Of a stretch of 64,000 nt of DNA, positions 35,400 through 44,638 are shown in pieces (the first letter of the stretch is position 1; the number at the start of each line of letters is the position of its first letter). A model generated the notes under the pieces. The model searched no databases. It was given only the letters and a program-made list of their open reading frames with translations, and was not told the origin of the DNA. The stretch lies in NCBI RefSeq assembly GCF_014495685.1, contig NZ_JACTVI010000002.1, positions 131,614 to 195,613 of the forward strand, written 5' to 3'. Source of the DNA: Streptomyces sp. TRM68367 (GTDB lineage: Bacteria > Actinomycetota > Actinomycetes > Streptomycetales > Streptomycetaceae). The translations under genes were made by a program, and so were the position numbers.

Positions 35400-35686
35400 C
35401 GGACCGGACCCTTCGGACGGGCGCCCGCATGCGGCCTGCGCTGGGGAACTCGGAGTCCGAGGCCGTCCGGGCGCGTGGATCGCGTGTGTCCATTCTCGCC
35501 GTCCCGGACGCCGAATACGAATCGGCTTTGCATGACGCGGGTCGATCGGGTCGATGCTGAGCGATTCGAGTCCGCGCTGAGTCCACTCCGTGCGACGTGA
35601 AGCCGATGTCAATGCCGGCCACGGTGCACCGTGCTTGGTCCCCGACGCGGCGTCGTCCTAGTGGTCAGCGACGACTCGGCTGGCTC

Positions 35687-36574
35687 TCACGCGGCCATCA
35701 TCAGCAGCATCGCGGACATGGTTCCGCCCATGCCGATATGGGCTGCGAGCGCCGCGTCCGGCGCGGCTCCGAGCTTGCGGCGCCGTCCGTGGCCTGACCG
35801 CTGGTCCGTCCTGGTCCTGTCCCACACCGAGAGCGTCAGCGACGCCAGGTAGACGAACACCGTGTCCGGCATGGCGAGCAGCCAGCGGCTCCAGCCGGAC
35901 TGGGAGCCGGCACTCCGGCCGCCCCGTCTGGTGCCCCGGACCCTCGCCCACACGGACGCGCCGATCGACAGCAGGAAATAGACGGCGAGAGCCGCGATCA
36001 CGAACCGCCATGCAGAACCGGACCCGGCGGAGGAACCGGCGTCAGCCGCGGCATTCGTCATGCCCGGCGTGTCCATCCCGTGCATGGATCCCGCCCCGTG
36101 CATGGACTCCATGCCCTCCATCTCGTGTGTGCCCGTCGTGCCCGTCGCGCTCGCTGTGTTCTCCATGCCCGGCATGTGCGCCATGGAGTGCCCGCCGCCC
36201 AGCGCGAGTACCGGACCGGACGACGTGCTCGTCATGGCCAGCGTCATGATCACCATGCCGAAGCTGCCGACGATCAGGTGCACCCAGTGACGGCCGTGCT
36301 TCCACCCGCCGGCGCGTGTGTGCTTGACCGCCATCGCCACAGCCCCGAGCCCGAGGATGCCGAACGCCACCGCCCACCAGATGCCGTAGCCCGCGTACCA
36401 GCCGACCGTCGCCGGCAGGGCCATGGCCGCCATGCACAGCCCCATGAGCAGGTCGCCGCCCGCCGCGAACCGGGTCTCACCGCTGGTGGTCACCACCCGG
36501 ACCGCGCTGACCGCTGCCACCAGAGCAGAGACCAACGCGATGGCCCAACTGAGCGCGAGGATTCCCATCTTCAC
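35687..36574 (-). CDS. DUF5134 membrane protein with Met/His-rich loop
   Basis: 295 residues. An N-terminal set of about five helices, a long loop rich in Met and His (GGGHSMAHMPGMEN, then THEMEGMESMHGAGSMHGMD) at about 125-170, and two more helices at the C-terminal end. The loop looks like a copper-binding site of the CopC/CusB kind. The ATG is at 36574, with a CTAAG-like box 89 bases upstream. Confidence 0.8.
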   Translation of the reverse strand: MKMGILALSWAIALVSALVAAVSAVRVVTTSGETRFAAGGDLLMGLCMAAMALPATVGWYAGYGIWWAVAFGILGLGAVAMAVKHTRAGGWKHGRHWVHLIVGSFGMVIMTLAMTSTSSGPVLALGGGHSMAHMPGMENTASATGTTGTHEMEGMESMHGAGSMHGMDTPGMTNAAADAGSSAGSGSAWRFVIAALAVYFLLSIGASVWARVRGTRRGGRSAGSQSGWSRWLLAMPDTVFVYLASLTLSVWDRTRTDQRSGHGRRRKLGAAPDAALAAHIGMGGTMSAMLLMMAA

Positions 36575-36662
36575 CTTTCCGTTCGTCCGAGCTGGCGGGC
36601 CTGCGCTGCCGACGCCGCCTCGTCGTACGGAGCACCGCGAGGCGCTGCCTGGGCGTTAACTG

Positions 36663-36675
36663 CTAGTGCCCTTAG
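36663..36675 (-). promoter_or_regulatory. Weak CTAAG-type box, DUF5134 gene
   Basis: CTAGT-GCC-CTTAG, extended to TGCTAGT-GCC-CTTAGTA. The right half is perfect and the left has two mismatches. Confidence 0.35.
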
Positions 36676-36778
36676 TACGTTTCGGAGTCGGAGGGTGTTC
36701 AGGTGGCCGGTGGGATTGCGTACCGCGGTCTGGCCGACGACTTGTAGGAGTACCGGAACCGTCTCCGGCCGGACGGCC

Positions 36779-37015
36779 TCAACCGAAGTCGTTGACCTGG
36801 TCGACCGTCGAAGGACCGGTGGCCTGCCACTCCTGCGCGCTCAGCAGGCGGGTCCGCTCGGCGAGCCGGTGCAGGCCAGCGACGGCGCCCCGGTCGAGGG
36901 ATGCACCGCTGTAGCCGACATAGGCGACCACGCCGGGCGTCGGTTCCCAGGCCAGTACGCCGTTGCCGCCGAGCTCGGACGTGACATCGGAGTGAAGGGA
37001 GACGGGTGTCCTCAT
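36779..37015 (-). CDS. Small protein or gene remnant
   Basis: 78 residues (LAWEPTPGVVAYVGYSGASL, ending STVDQVNDFG). Composition and codon use look real, but the ATG at 37015 lacks a ribosome site, and the start may be missing. The family is unknown. It may be the C-terminal piece of a longer protein. The 266 bases after it (37016-37281) are empty. Confidence 0.4.
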   Translation of the reverse strand: MRTPVSLHSDVTSELGGNGVLAWEPTPGVVAYVGYSGASLDRGAVAGLHRLAERTRLLSAQEWQATGPSTVDQVNDFG

Positions 37016-37281
37016 CGGAGCGCTGGGTGTCCAGCCCGCACGGCCGACGACGACCTCCGCAAACGCCGACCGGCTGGGCTCAGCCGAAGGGTGGGAGCCG
37101 GCCCACGCGCGGAGACGAGCGGGGCGTCGCGCACGGAAGGCCGCCCACTGGACAGTTACGGTTCGCCCTCCCCGCGGTGCTCGGCTCCCTGCGCGGGATT
37201 CCGTGGCTCAGGCTCCCGTCTGCGCACTTCCGGGCGGGCACCTGCCGCCGGTGGCGCTTCCATCGGCCGTCGTGGGCGGTG

Positions 37282-38613
37282 CTACGTCGGGTCGAGGCCG
37301 TGGCTGCGCAGCCACGCCAGCGGATCGATCGCATCGCCGCCGCCGGGGTGTACTTCCAGGTGGAGATGAGGCCCCGACGAGTTGCCGGTGCTGCCCGCAT
37401 AGGCGATGACGGTCCCCGCCTGGACGAAGCCGGAGCGGATCCTGGCACTGGCGAGGTGGGCGTACCAGGTCTGTGTGCCGTCGGGGGCGGTCACCTTGAC
37501 GAGGTTCCCGTAGTACGGATTCCACTCGGCGACGACCGTGCCGTCGGTCACGGCCTTCACCGGCGTGTTCATGGGTACAGGGAAGTCGAGGCCGGTGTGC
37601 CGACTCGACCACATGGACCCGGCCGCTCCGAACAGCTCGCCGACTCCCTTCTGCGCGACGGGGAGTACGAACTTGGGGCGTAGTGCCTCCCTGCGCGCGG
37701 CCTCCGCCTTCTTGCGTTCCGCTTCCTCCCTCCTGCGTCTCTGTTCCTCACGCCGCTGTTGGTCGAGGTCGATGCGTTCCTGTGTACGGCTCGCGCGCTC
37801 GGCGAAGTCGTCGGCTTCTCGGCTGAGTGTGCGGAGCTGGGTGTCGAACTCGTCGTTGGCAGTGGAGGGTTCGACAGCAGGGTCCGGGGCGGCCTGCGCG
37901 GCCTTGCCGCTGCTGCCGCCGAGGCCGATGGAGGCGGCAGCGATCCCGGCCATGCCCACGAATGCGACCGAGGGAGCGACCACTGTCAGGAACGCGGATC
38001 CTCGGCGCGGAGCTCTGCGACGGCGGCTGCCGGCGCGGCGCGTTGCCGGCCGGTCCGGGGGAGCGCTGGGGGACGTGGCTTCGGGCGCACTGTGGCACAC
38101 GGGGATCTCACCGTGTGGCGGCGCTTGGCCCGGTGGTTCCTCGCTGGCAGAGCTGTGGAAATCGATGAGCTCGGCAGTGCCGTACGAACGGAGGGCGTCG
38201 GAGCTGTCCGGGGGCGGGGGAAAGTCCTGCGGGGGAAAGGCTGGATCGGTGGTCTCCACCCAATGGGCTCCGCACCACTGGCCGCTCGGATCCGTTCGGT
38301 ATCCGGGGGTCTCCCACGTCAGAGCCGTGTCGTTGTGGCCGCTCTCGTGGTGGTGCCACGTCTGGTGGCCGAAGGCCTCGCCACCAGGCGCGCCGATGCC
38401 GTACTCGCCCGGTATCGCACCGAACAGCGGGTCCGGGTCGGCATGTCCGGTGTGGGGCTGACCAAGGCTGTGGACAGGATGGCCGTAGGGCTCGTACCGG
38501 GCTTCCCCCCAGGGGCTCTCCGGCCACGGCATGTACGGGGAGGCGGCAACGGGGACTGCCGAGGTCGGGATCCCCGACGCATGACGGTCGTCCACCAGCA
38601 CCTTCTCTTTCAC
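37282..38613 (-). CDS. M23 (LytM) peptidase with long cytoplasmic region
   Basis: 443 residues. An N-terminal Pro/His-rich region of about 200 residues, a basic stretch then one membrane helix (AFLTVVAPSVAFVGMAGIAAA), a coiled coil (QERIDLDQQRREEQRRRREE) and a C-terminal M23 domain with SRHTGLDFPVPMNTP and GNSSGPHLHLEVHPGG (the zinc ligands His, Asp and HxH). It should cut peptidoglycan cross-bridges. The ATG at 38613 has no strong ribosome site visible. Confidence 0.88.
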   Translation of the reverse strand: MKEKVLVDDRHASGIPTSAVPVAASPYMPWPESPWGEARYEPYGHPVHSLGQPHTGHADPDPLFGAIPGEYGIGAPGGEAFGHQTWHHHESGHNDTALTWETPGYRTDPSGQWCGAHWVETTDPAFPPQDFPPPPDSSDALRSYGTAELIDFHSSASEEPPGQAPPHGEIPVCHSAPEATSPSAPPDRPATRRAGSRRRRAPRRGSAFLTVVAPSVAFVGMAGIAAASIGLGGSSGKAAQAAPDPAVEPSTANDEFDTQLRTLSREADDFAERASRTQERIDLDQQRREEQRRRREEAERKKAEAARREALRPKFVLPVAQKGVGELFGAAGSMWSSRHTGLDFPVPMNTPVKAVTDGTVVAEWNPYYGNLVKVTAPDGTQTWYAHLASARIRSGFVQAGTVIAYAGSTGNSSGPHLHLEVHPGGGDAIDPLAWLRSHGLDPT

Positions 38614-38694
38614 CTGGACAGCCGAGGGAGATCGGCGACTGCACCGGGGAGAGTCCGTACGAACACCAGAACGGCCTTAGATCTCGAGCGGATA

Positions 38695-38707
38695 CTAAAC
38701 CACTACG
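38695..38707 (-). promoter_or_regulatory. Degenerate CTAAG-type box upstream of the M23 gene
   Basis: TACTAAA-CCA-CTACGTA. The half-sites are intermediate between the CTAAG core and the BlaI-type half-site TACTACG. Confidence 0.35.
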
Positions 38708-38727
38708 TAGCATCTGATGGCGAGCCG

Positions 38728-38873
38728 AGCGTGCGACGGCCGCGACGATCGTCGCCGACAGCCCGCACAGTGCGACCGTGGGGCCGCCCGACTCGCGCTG
38801 TCTTTCTGCAGGGAGGGTGGCACGTAGGGCGGCCGAGCTTCCTGCAGGACCTCGAAGAACCAGCCCCGACCGG
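38728..38873 (-). pseudogene. Decayed copy of the tail of the membrane gene at 40055
   Basis: The sequence aligns by eye with 40087-40233 (ACAGCCCG-ACAG-GCGAC, TTCTGC-GGG-GGG, GCACNTAG-GCGGCCG, CCGGCCTCGACCGGG-like). One coding frame retains RPPYVPPSLQKD, compare RPLYVPPAPQKD, and then breaks. It is a frameshifted duplicate of the C-terminal 50 codons. It flanks the sanA-like gene on the opposite side of the intact copy. Confidence 0.65.
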
Positions 38874-39066
38874 GCCCCACTACGCCTTCGTCGAGGCCCG
38901 GTGCCACTGAGTGAAGTTGGTCACGCTGCGAGGGCGAGTGGGGACCATGTGCGGCGTCTTTCGTTTGTCAGAGCGCTGGTTGCTGTCCGGGACGACAGAA
39001 ACAGCCGAGCCACACAAGCCGCCACCGCTGAGCACGGTGGCCCACGAACCGGGGGGAACCACTGTC

Positions 39067-39771
39067 ATGCGCCTGCCGCGCCCGCACCCGAGCGCCATCC
39101 TCAGGCCGTGTCTGCCGCGCACCCGCGCGGGGCAGCGGCGGGCCGTGCAGGCGGTGATGCTCCTGTGCGTGCTGGCGCTACTGCCCGCGACGTGGGTGTT
39201 CACGGCGGCGGACGGCCGGTTGCGGACGACGGCCGACGCCCCGCGCACCGGGGTGGCCGTGGTCTTCGGCGCGGGCCTGTTCGGGAACGGCGAGCCGTCG
39301 ATTTTCCTCGCCAACCGCCTCGACGCGGCGGCGGAGTTGTACCGAGAGGGTCGTGTCGAGGTGGTTCTGGTCACCGGCGACAACAGCACCGTGCACTATG
39401 ACGAGCCGCACGCCATGCGCCACTACCTCACCCATCGCGGCGTGCCCGACGCCAGCATCGTCAGCGACCACGCCGGCTTCGACACCTGGGACTCCTGCGT
39501 GCGGGCCAAGAAGATCTTCGGCGTCGACCGCGCGATCCTCGTCAGCCAGGGCTTCCACATCCGCCGGGCGGTCGCCCTCTGCCAGGAGGCGGGCGTCGAC
39601 TCGTACGGCGTCAGTGCGGCCGACCACCACGACGCGGTCTGGTACTACAGCGCCACCCGCGAAGTGTTCGCCGCGAACAAGGCGGCGCTGGACGCGGCGT
39701 TCGAGCCGGACCCCCAGTTCCTCGGGCCGAAGGAACCGGGGGTGGCGCGGGCGCTGGCAGGCGCGCGGTGA
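39067..39771 (+). CDS. SanA/YdcF-like (DUF218) membrane protein
   Basis: 234 residues: one N-terminal helix, then the DUF218 domain with VVFGAGLFGNGEPS, LVTGDNSTVHYDEPHAM and ILVSQGFHIRRAVALCQ. SanA-like proteins affect envelope barrier function. The ATG at 39067 follows GGGGGGAACC; a longer frame begins at 38911. Positions 39772-40054 show nothing. Confidence 0.82.
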   Translation: MRLPRPHPSAILRPCLPRTRAGQRRAVQAVMLLCVLALLPATWVFTAADGRLRTTADAPRTGVAVVFGAGLFGNGEPSIFLANRLDAAAELYREGRVEVVLVTGDNSTVHYDEPHAMRHYLTHRGVPDASIVSDHAGFDTWDSCVRAKKIFGVDRAILVSQGFHIRRAVALCQEAGVDSYGVSAADHHDAVWYYSATREVFAANKAALDAAFEPDPQFLGPKEPGVARALAGAR

Positions 39772-40054
39772 TCAGCCGTCGGCTGAGGCCCGGTGATCAG
39801 AGGACGGCTGACAACCCGTTTGAATGGCGGCGAGCGCTTCTCCAGAAGCCACGCGGGTCGGCCCGTTTGATCCTCCGGTCGCGGACAGGGCGTCGAACGC
39901 GCGTCGTTCGGAGGACGTGCCGTCACCAAGGCCCGTCTCCAGGGGCGCGGTCGACGCACTCCCGGGCCGCCCGCTCCGCCGGACTGCCGGAGCGTCACCC
40001 GGCAGTCCGGATTCCGGGCCATGGCAGTCCCGTCGTCGGGACACGGTGGCACGC

Positions 40055-41479
40055 TCACCCCTGCGGCAGAGGTGTACGGCGGCCAGAGCGGGCGACGGCG
40101 ACCAGGATCACGCCCGACAGCCCGTACAGCGCGACGGTGGCAGCCGTCCTGCCCGCGCCGTCCTTCTGCGGGGCGGGAGGCACATAGAGCGGCCGGTTCT
40201 CGTGCAGGAGCTGCGAGGAGCCGGCCTCGACCGGGATCCAGGTCTCCGTCGTCGAGGCCCCGGCGTCGCGGAAGGCGGCGTAGACGAACCAGCGGCCGGA
40301 CTCCGGCACCGTGACGTACCCGCGGTACACGCCGACGCCGGACGAGGTGAGAGGGGCGGACAGCTCCTGCCCGGCGCGTCGTGCGACAAGGACGGCGCGG
40401 CCGGATGCGCTCGGCTCGGGAGACACGGTGACGTCGATCCGGGAGCCCCGCGCGGTCGTCCGCCAGTGGGCCTCGCCCGCCTCGGTCCCCTGACCGGGGT
40501 CGTGGGCGATCGCGCGCTCGGCGGACAGCAGGGGCAGCGCCAGGGTCAGTGCGGCGACCGTGAGCCCGGCTGTCCGGATCACAGGGAGCCGGGTGCGTGG
40601 CAGCCCCTCGGCGGCGAGCACGACCAGTGCCGAGCCGCCCAGCGAGAGGAGCAGGGACGGGACAATCTGGTCGGCCGCGACGGTCGAGCCGTGCGGCAGG
40701 AGGGGGAGGAGCGGTACGTACGCCGCGTGTACGGCGAGGGGAACGACGGGCGCGAGCCCCCACGGGGACGTCCGCCACCTGCGGACCGCGTCGGCCGCGA
40801 GGGCGACGACGAGCACGGGCGGCACGATCGGCGTGGAGTGCCCGAGACCGGCGAGAACCGGAATCACGGCCAGCCGCACGGCGGTGGCGACCAGGGCCGC
40901 GCGCGTGACGGCCCACGGATGCGGGTCGAACCGCCGGATCAGCACGATCGCGAAGGTGAGCCCGGTGGCGGCGGCCGGCAGAAACCAGACGGCTGAGTAC
41001 TGCGGTACGTCCGACTCGTACTCCATGACCGGTGCCAGCGAGGCCGCCAGGACGAGTCCGCTGCCGAGCACCAGAGGCCGGCCGCCGCCCTCGGTGGCGA
41101 TCGCCCGGAGCAGGGTGACGGCCAGAGCGAACGTGGCGACGATGCCCAGCAGGTGGGGCGGACTCCACAGCACCGCGTCCCGGCCGAACGCGATGTGCCA
41201 GGCCTCGTCCGCCGGAGCCGAGACACCGATGGCTCCGGCGGACACGACCGCCCACCGCAGCAGCGGATCCGCCATGGTCGTACGCAGCCCCTGGGAGCGG
41301 GCCCTCCCGATCCCCCACCATGCGGTGGCGGCGAGCGTCACCATGAGCGAGCCGTAGAGCAGTACGTGCGGTGCGCTCCAGAAAGTGTCCCGGCCAACGT
41401 CGGTGTGCAGGGAGTCGTCCCAGTACATGCTGAACAGTGCCAGCAGCCCGCCCGCTGTCGCTGCGATGAGCCGGTTCAT
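40055..41479 (-). CDS. Large membrane protein with C-terminal extracytoplasmic domain, CsoR-linked
   Basis: 474 residues: about ten helices in the first 330 residues (starts LIAATAGGLLALFSMYWDD), then a beta-rich domain of about 100 residues (SRIDVTVSPEPS, VGVYRGYVTVPESGRWFVY) like FixH or CopC partners, and a final helix. The mix of a hydrophobic carrier and an outside metal-handling domain suggests copper import or trafficking. The ATG is at 41479 and a CsoR operator lies 48-64 bases upstream. The family name is unknown to me. Confidence 0.75.
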   Translation of the reverse strand: MNRLIAATAGGLLALFSMYWDDSLHTDVGRDTFWSAPHVLLYGSLMVTLAATAWWGIGRARSQGLRTTMADPLLRWAVVSAGAIGVSAPADEAWHIAFGRDAVLWSPPHLLGIVATFALAVTLLRAIATEGGGRPLVLGSGLVLAASLAPVMEYESDVPQYSAVWFLPAAATGLTFAIVLIRRFDPHPWAVTRAALVATAVRLAVIPVLAGLGHSTPIVPPVLVVALAADAVRRWRTSPWGLAPVVPLAVHAAYVPLLPLLPHGSTVAADQIVPSLLLSLGGSALVVLAAEGLPRTRLPVIRTAGLTVAALTLALPLLSAERAIAHDPGQGTEAGEAHWRTTARGSRIDVTVSPEPSASGRAVLVARRAGQELSAPLTSSGVGVYRGYVTVPESGRWFVYAAFRDAGASTTETWIPVEAGSSQLLHENRPLYVPPAPQKDGAGRTAATVALYGLSGVILVAVARSGRRTPLPQG

Positions 41480-41526
41480 GTTCCCCGCCCGCCTCCGTGG
41501 TTGACGACGCTCGATACGACGAACAT

Positions 41527-41543
41527 ATACCCCCTAGGGGTAT
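41527..41543 (-). promoter_or_regulatory. CsoR operator, gene at 40055
   Basis: ATACCCCCTAGGGGTAT, a 17-base inverted repeat. Confidence 0.85.
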
Positions 41544-41654
41544 GGGGGAACCTGCTGTGGAAGGGTCGTATTGGCGGCTTCCGGGGTCGCCCCGGTGGTG
41601 CTGCCCGCTGTGCCGTCAGGCGATGCCGCGCGAGGTCTCCTCTTCCCTCTGGTG

Positions 41655-41772
41655 CTCTAAAGGTTTTCGTAGATGATCGGCGGAACCTTATGCTCCCTCG
41701 ACTCTCGGGGTGCCTGCCGTACCGGATATGGCATGTGTCAGACTCGGCCCGTGGCTACTAACAATTTTCGTA
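41655..41772 (+). promoter_or_regulatory. Two tandem CTAAG/TTTCGTA-type boxes, resB
   Basis: CTCTAAA-GGT-TTTCGTA at 41655-41671 and TACTAAC-AAT-TTTCGTA at 41756-41772. The second covers the first codons of resB. They share the 7+3+7 geometry of the CTAAG boxes but have a diverged right half. Confidence 0.35.
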
Positions 41773-43439
41773 GTCTCGCCGATCCTCCCACGCAAGGCGA
41801 TGCCCCTACGAGTGAATCCGTGCCGCAGGTCGGCGAGCCCAAGGGGCTCGGGCCGGTCGGCTGGCTGCGCTGGGGCTGGCGTTCGCTGACCATGATGCGC
41901 ACGGCCCTCGTCCTGCTGCTCCTGCTCGCGCTCGCCGCTGTGCCCGGTTCCCTGGTCCCCCAGGAGGGACGGCAGCCCGCCCAGGCCGCGGAATTCCGCA
42001 GGCGCTACCCGGATCTTGCCCCGCTCCTGGACAAGCTCGGCTTCTTCGACGTCTACGCTTCGCCCTGGTTCGCCGCCGTCTACCTGCTGCTCTTCATCTC
42101 CCTGGCCGGCTGCATCGTGCCGCGGACCAAGCAGTACGTACGTATCCTGCGGTCCCGCCCGCCGACGGCACCGAGCCGCCTGGACCGCTTGCCGCAGCAC
42201 GTCGCCTGGACGGCGTCCTCCGACCGGGGCGAGGCGCTGCTCACTGCCGGGGACCTGCTGCGGCGGCGCCGCTTTCGGGTCGCCGTCGACTTTGAAGGGA
42301 ACGGATCGGTCGCGGGGGAGAAGGGGTACCTGCGCGAGGCCGGAAACCTGGTGTTCCACACCGCGCTGTTCGGACTCCTCATCGCGCTCGCCGGCGGCAG
42401 CCTCTTCGGTACGACCGGCCAGAAGCTCGTCCTCGAAGGGGAGAGCTTCACCAACACCGTGACTCAGTACGACGACTTCACCCCCGGCACGCTGGCCTCG
42501 GCCGACAGCCTCCAGCCGTTCGGCTTCCGGCTCAAGGGGTTCTCGGCCACGTATCAACGCAGCGGTCCGCAGCGCGGCACCGCCAGCTCCTTCGTCGCGA
42601 AGCTGAGCTACACCGAGGGCGACGGTGGTCGGGCCCGTGATGCCCTCGTGGAGGTCAACAAGCCGCTGGAGGTGGGCGGTTCGAAGGTGTTCCTGGTCGG
42701 CCACGGTTACGCCCCCGTGGTGACCGTTCGCGACGGCAAGGGCGAGGTCGCGTGGCAGGGGCCCGCCGCGTTCCTGCCGCAGGACGGCAACCTGCGCTCG
42801 GTGGGTGTGGTCAAGGCGCCCGACGCCCGTGACCGCAACGGCAAGCGGGACGGCCTGGGCTTCTCCGGTTTCTTCCTGCCCACCGTCCAACTGACCAAGG
42901 ACGGCTGGTTCTCCAGCTTCCCCGCCCCCGACGACCCCGTCATGGTCCTGACCGCTTACCACGGCGACCTTGGCCTGGACAGCGGGCGGCCGCAGAACGT
43001 CTACCAGCTCGACTCCAGCGGTATGACGCAGTTCCGGAAGGCCGACGGATCGCCGTTCGCGCAGGCGCTGCGCCCCGGGGACCGGATGAAACTCCCCGGC
43101 GGAGCCGGCTCGCTCACCTTCGACGGCATCAAGCAGTGGGCGAGCTTCCAGATCGCCCGCAACCCCAGCAACAGCACGGCCCTGTGGAGCTCTGTGGCCA
43201 TGGGCCTCGGCCTGTGCGCGTCGCTCTTCATCCGCCGCCGACGGGTGTGGGTGCGCGTCGAGCCCCTGCTGGGCGGCCGCGTACGGATCGTGGTCGCCGG
43301 ACTGGACCCCGGCGGTACCGAGCGGACGGCCGAGGAAGTGACCGAACTCGCCGACGAGTTGCGTGAGCGGTTTCCCGCCCTGCGCACAGCCACGCCGGAC
43401 GTGAACACCCCAGAACCCGTGCACCAGGAGCAGAAGTGA
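41751..43439 (+). CDS. resB: ResB-like cytochrome c biogenesis protein
   Basis: 562 residues. Early helices (ALVLLLLLALAAVPGSLVPQ), GCIVPRTKQYVRILRSRP, a large outside domain and a last helix. The GTG at 41751 gives VATNNFRSLADPP; an ATG at 41673 would add 26 residues and is less likely. With CcsB it forms the System II heme-attachment complex. The stop overlaps ccsB (GTGA). No c-type cytochrome (CXXCH) gene is nearby. Confidence 0.9.
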   Translation: MATNNFRSLADPPTQGDAPTSESVPQVGEPKGLGPVGWLRWGWRSLTMMRTALVLLLLLALAAVPGSLVPQEGRQPAQAAEFRRRYPDLAPLLDKLGFFDVYASPWFAAVYLLLFISLAGCIVPRTKQYVRILRSRPPTAPSRLDRLPQHVAWTASSDRGEALLTAGDLLRRRRFRVAVDFEGNGSVAGEKGYLREAGNLVFHTALFGLLIALAGGSLFGTTGQKLVLEGESFTNTVTQYDDFTPGTLASADSLQPFGFRLKGFSATYQRSGPQRGTASSFVAKLSYTEGDGGRARDALVEVNKPLEVGGSKVFLVGHGYAPVVTVRDGKGEVAWQGPAAFLPQDGNLRSVGVVKAPDARDRNGKRDGLGFSGFFLPTVQLTKDGWFSSFPAPDDPVMVLTAYHGDLGLDSGRPQNVYQLDSSGMTQFRKADGSPFAQALRPGDRMKLPGGAGSLTFDGIKQWASFQIARNPSNSTALWSSVAMGLGLCASLFIRRRRVWVRVEPLLGGRVRIVVAGLDPGGTERTAEEVTELADELRERFPALRTATPDVNTPEPVHQEQK

Positions 43440-44542
43440 GCGGTACCTCTCTCGCGGACCAGAACCTGGCCCAGCTCGCCAACTGGCTGATGTACTCGGC
43501 CATCGCCGTCTATCTGCTCGCCTTCGTCGCAGCCTGCGCCGAGTGGGCGTTCGGTGGCAGCACCAAAGTCGTTCGCGTATCCGCTGCCGCCTCGTCGGCA
43601 CAACAGACTCCGGTCGCGCCCTCACGCGGCCGGACGAGGAGCGTGGCCGTGGACGGTGCAACAGGAAGCAGCACGCAAGTGCTGGCACCGCCCGCGGCCA
43701 CGTCTCCGGAAGAACATCGAGCCCCGGCGGGCGACGGCTCCGGCGCGGCCGGTGACAGCCCCAGGGCCGACCTGGTCGGACGGATCGCCGTCGCGCTGAC
43801 CGTGCTGGGGCTTCTGCTCCACTTCGGCTCGGTCCTCGCCCGGGGTCTCGCGGTGAGCCGCCCGCCGTGGGGCAACATGTACGAGTTCTCCACCGCCTTC
43901 GCCCTGATGGCGTCGGCCGCGTACGTGGGCCTGCTCGCGGCCCGGAAGCCCGTGCGCTGGCTGGGAGTTCCGGTCCTCTTCTCGGTCCTGCTGACCCTCG
44001 GCCTCGCGGTGTCGGTGCTGTATGTGGACTCCGCGCAGCTCGTGCCGGCGCTGCACTCGTACTGGCTGTGGATCCACGTCTCCGCCGCGATCATCTCCGG
44101 CGGCGTGTTCCACACCGCGGCCGTGGTCACCGTCCTGTACCTGTTCCGCGACCGATGGGAGCGCGAGGTCGCGGCGGGCCGAGTCGAGGGGCGGACGGCG
44201 GGGCTCTGGCGGCGGCTGCCGTCCGCGCGGACGCTGGACAAGCTGGCGTACCGGCTGACGGGTCTGGTGTTCCCGCTGTGGACCTTCGCGGTCATCGCGG
44301 GCGCGGTGTGGGCGGAGGCCGCGTGGGGCCGCTACTGGGGCTGGGACCCCAAGGAGACCTGGGCCTTCATCACCTGGGTCGCCTACGCCGCGTACCTGCA
44401 CGCCCGTGCCACTGCCGGGTGGAAGGGCCGGCGCGCGGCGGTGCTCGGGCTCGTGGCGTTCGCCACCTTCGTCTTCAACTACTACGGAGTCAACATCCTC
44501 ATCACCGGTCTGCACTCGTATGGAGGACTGCCAACCCGATGA
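43436..44542 (+). CDS. ccsB: CcsB/CcsA-like cytochrome c biogenesis protein
   Basis: 368 residues, about eight helices. The tryptophan-rich heme-handling motif WGRYWGWDPKETWAF is clear, plus the conserved His helices (LHSYWLWIHVSAAIISGG). The inserted loop after helix 1 (about 50-110) is unusually long and Ser/Ala-rich. The GTG at 43436 overlaps resB. It exports heme and joins it to apocytochrome with ResB. Confidence 0.92.
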   Translation: MSGTSLADQNLAQLANWLMYSAIAVYLLAFVAACAEWAFGGSTKVVRVSAAASSAQQTPVAPSRGRTRSVAVDGATGSSTQVLAPPAATSPEEHRAPAGDGSGAAGDSPRADLVGRIAVALTVLGLLLHFGSVLARGLAVSRPPWGNMYEFSTAFALMASAAYVGLLAARKPVRWLGVPVLFSVLLTLGLAVSVLYVDSAQLVPALHSYWLWIHVSAAIISGGVFHTAAVVTVLYLFRDRWEREVAAGRVEGRTAGLWRRLPSARTLDKLAYRLTGLVFPLWTFAVIAGAVWAEAAWGRYWGWDPKETWAFITWVAYAAYLHARATAGWKGRRAAVLGLVAFATFVFNYYGVNILITGLHSYGGLPTR

Positions 44543-44579
44543 AGAGCTCATCAGGTGGTGAGGCCGTAAGGTGTTCCAG

Positions 44580-44594
44580 TACCCCCTGGGGGTA
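44580..44594 (+). promoter_or_regulatory. CsoR operator, DUF6153-multicopper oxidase unit
   Basis: TACCCCCTGGGGGTA is a perfect 15-base inverted repeat, 45 bases before the ATG at 44639. Confidence 0.85.
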
Positions 44595-44638
44595 GTATGC
44601 GACTCCGGCGATCAGTCAGCACGGCACAGGTGGAACTC

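Noticed and set aside
41688..43688. 666-codon minus-strand frame opposite resB
   Set aside because: resB and ccsB motifs are intact on the other strand and the long frame has no recognisable domain.
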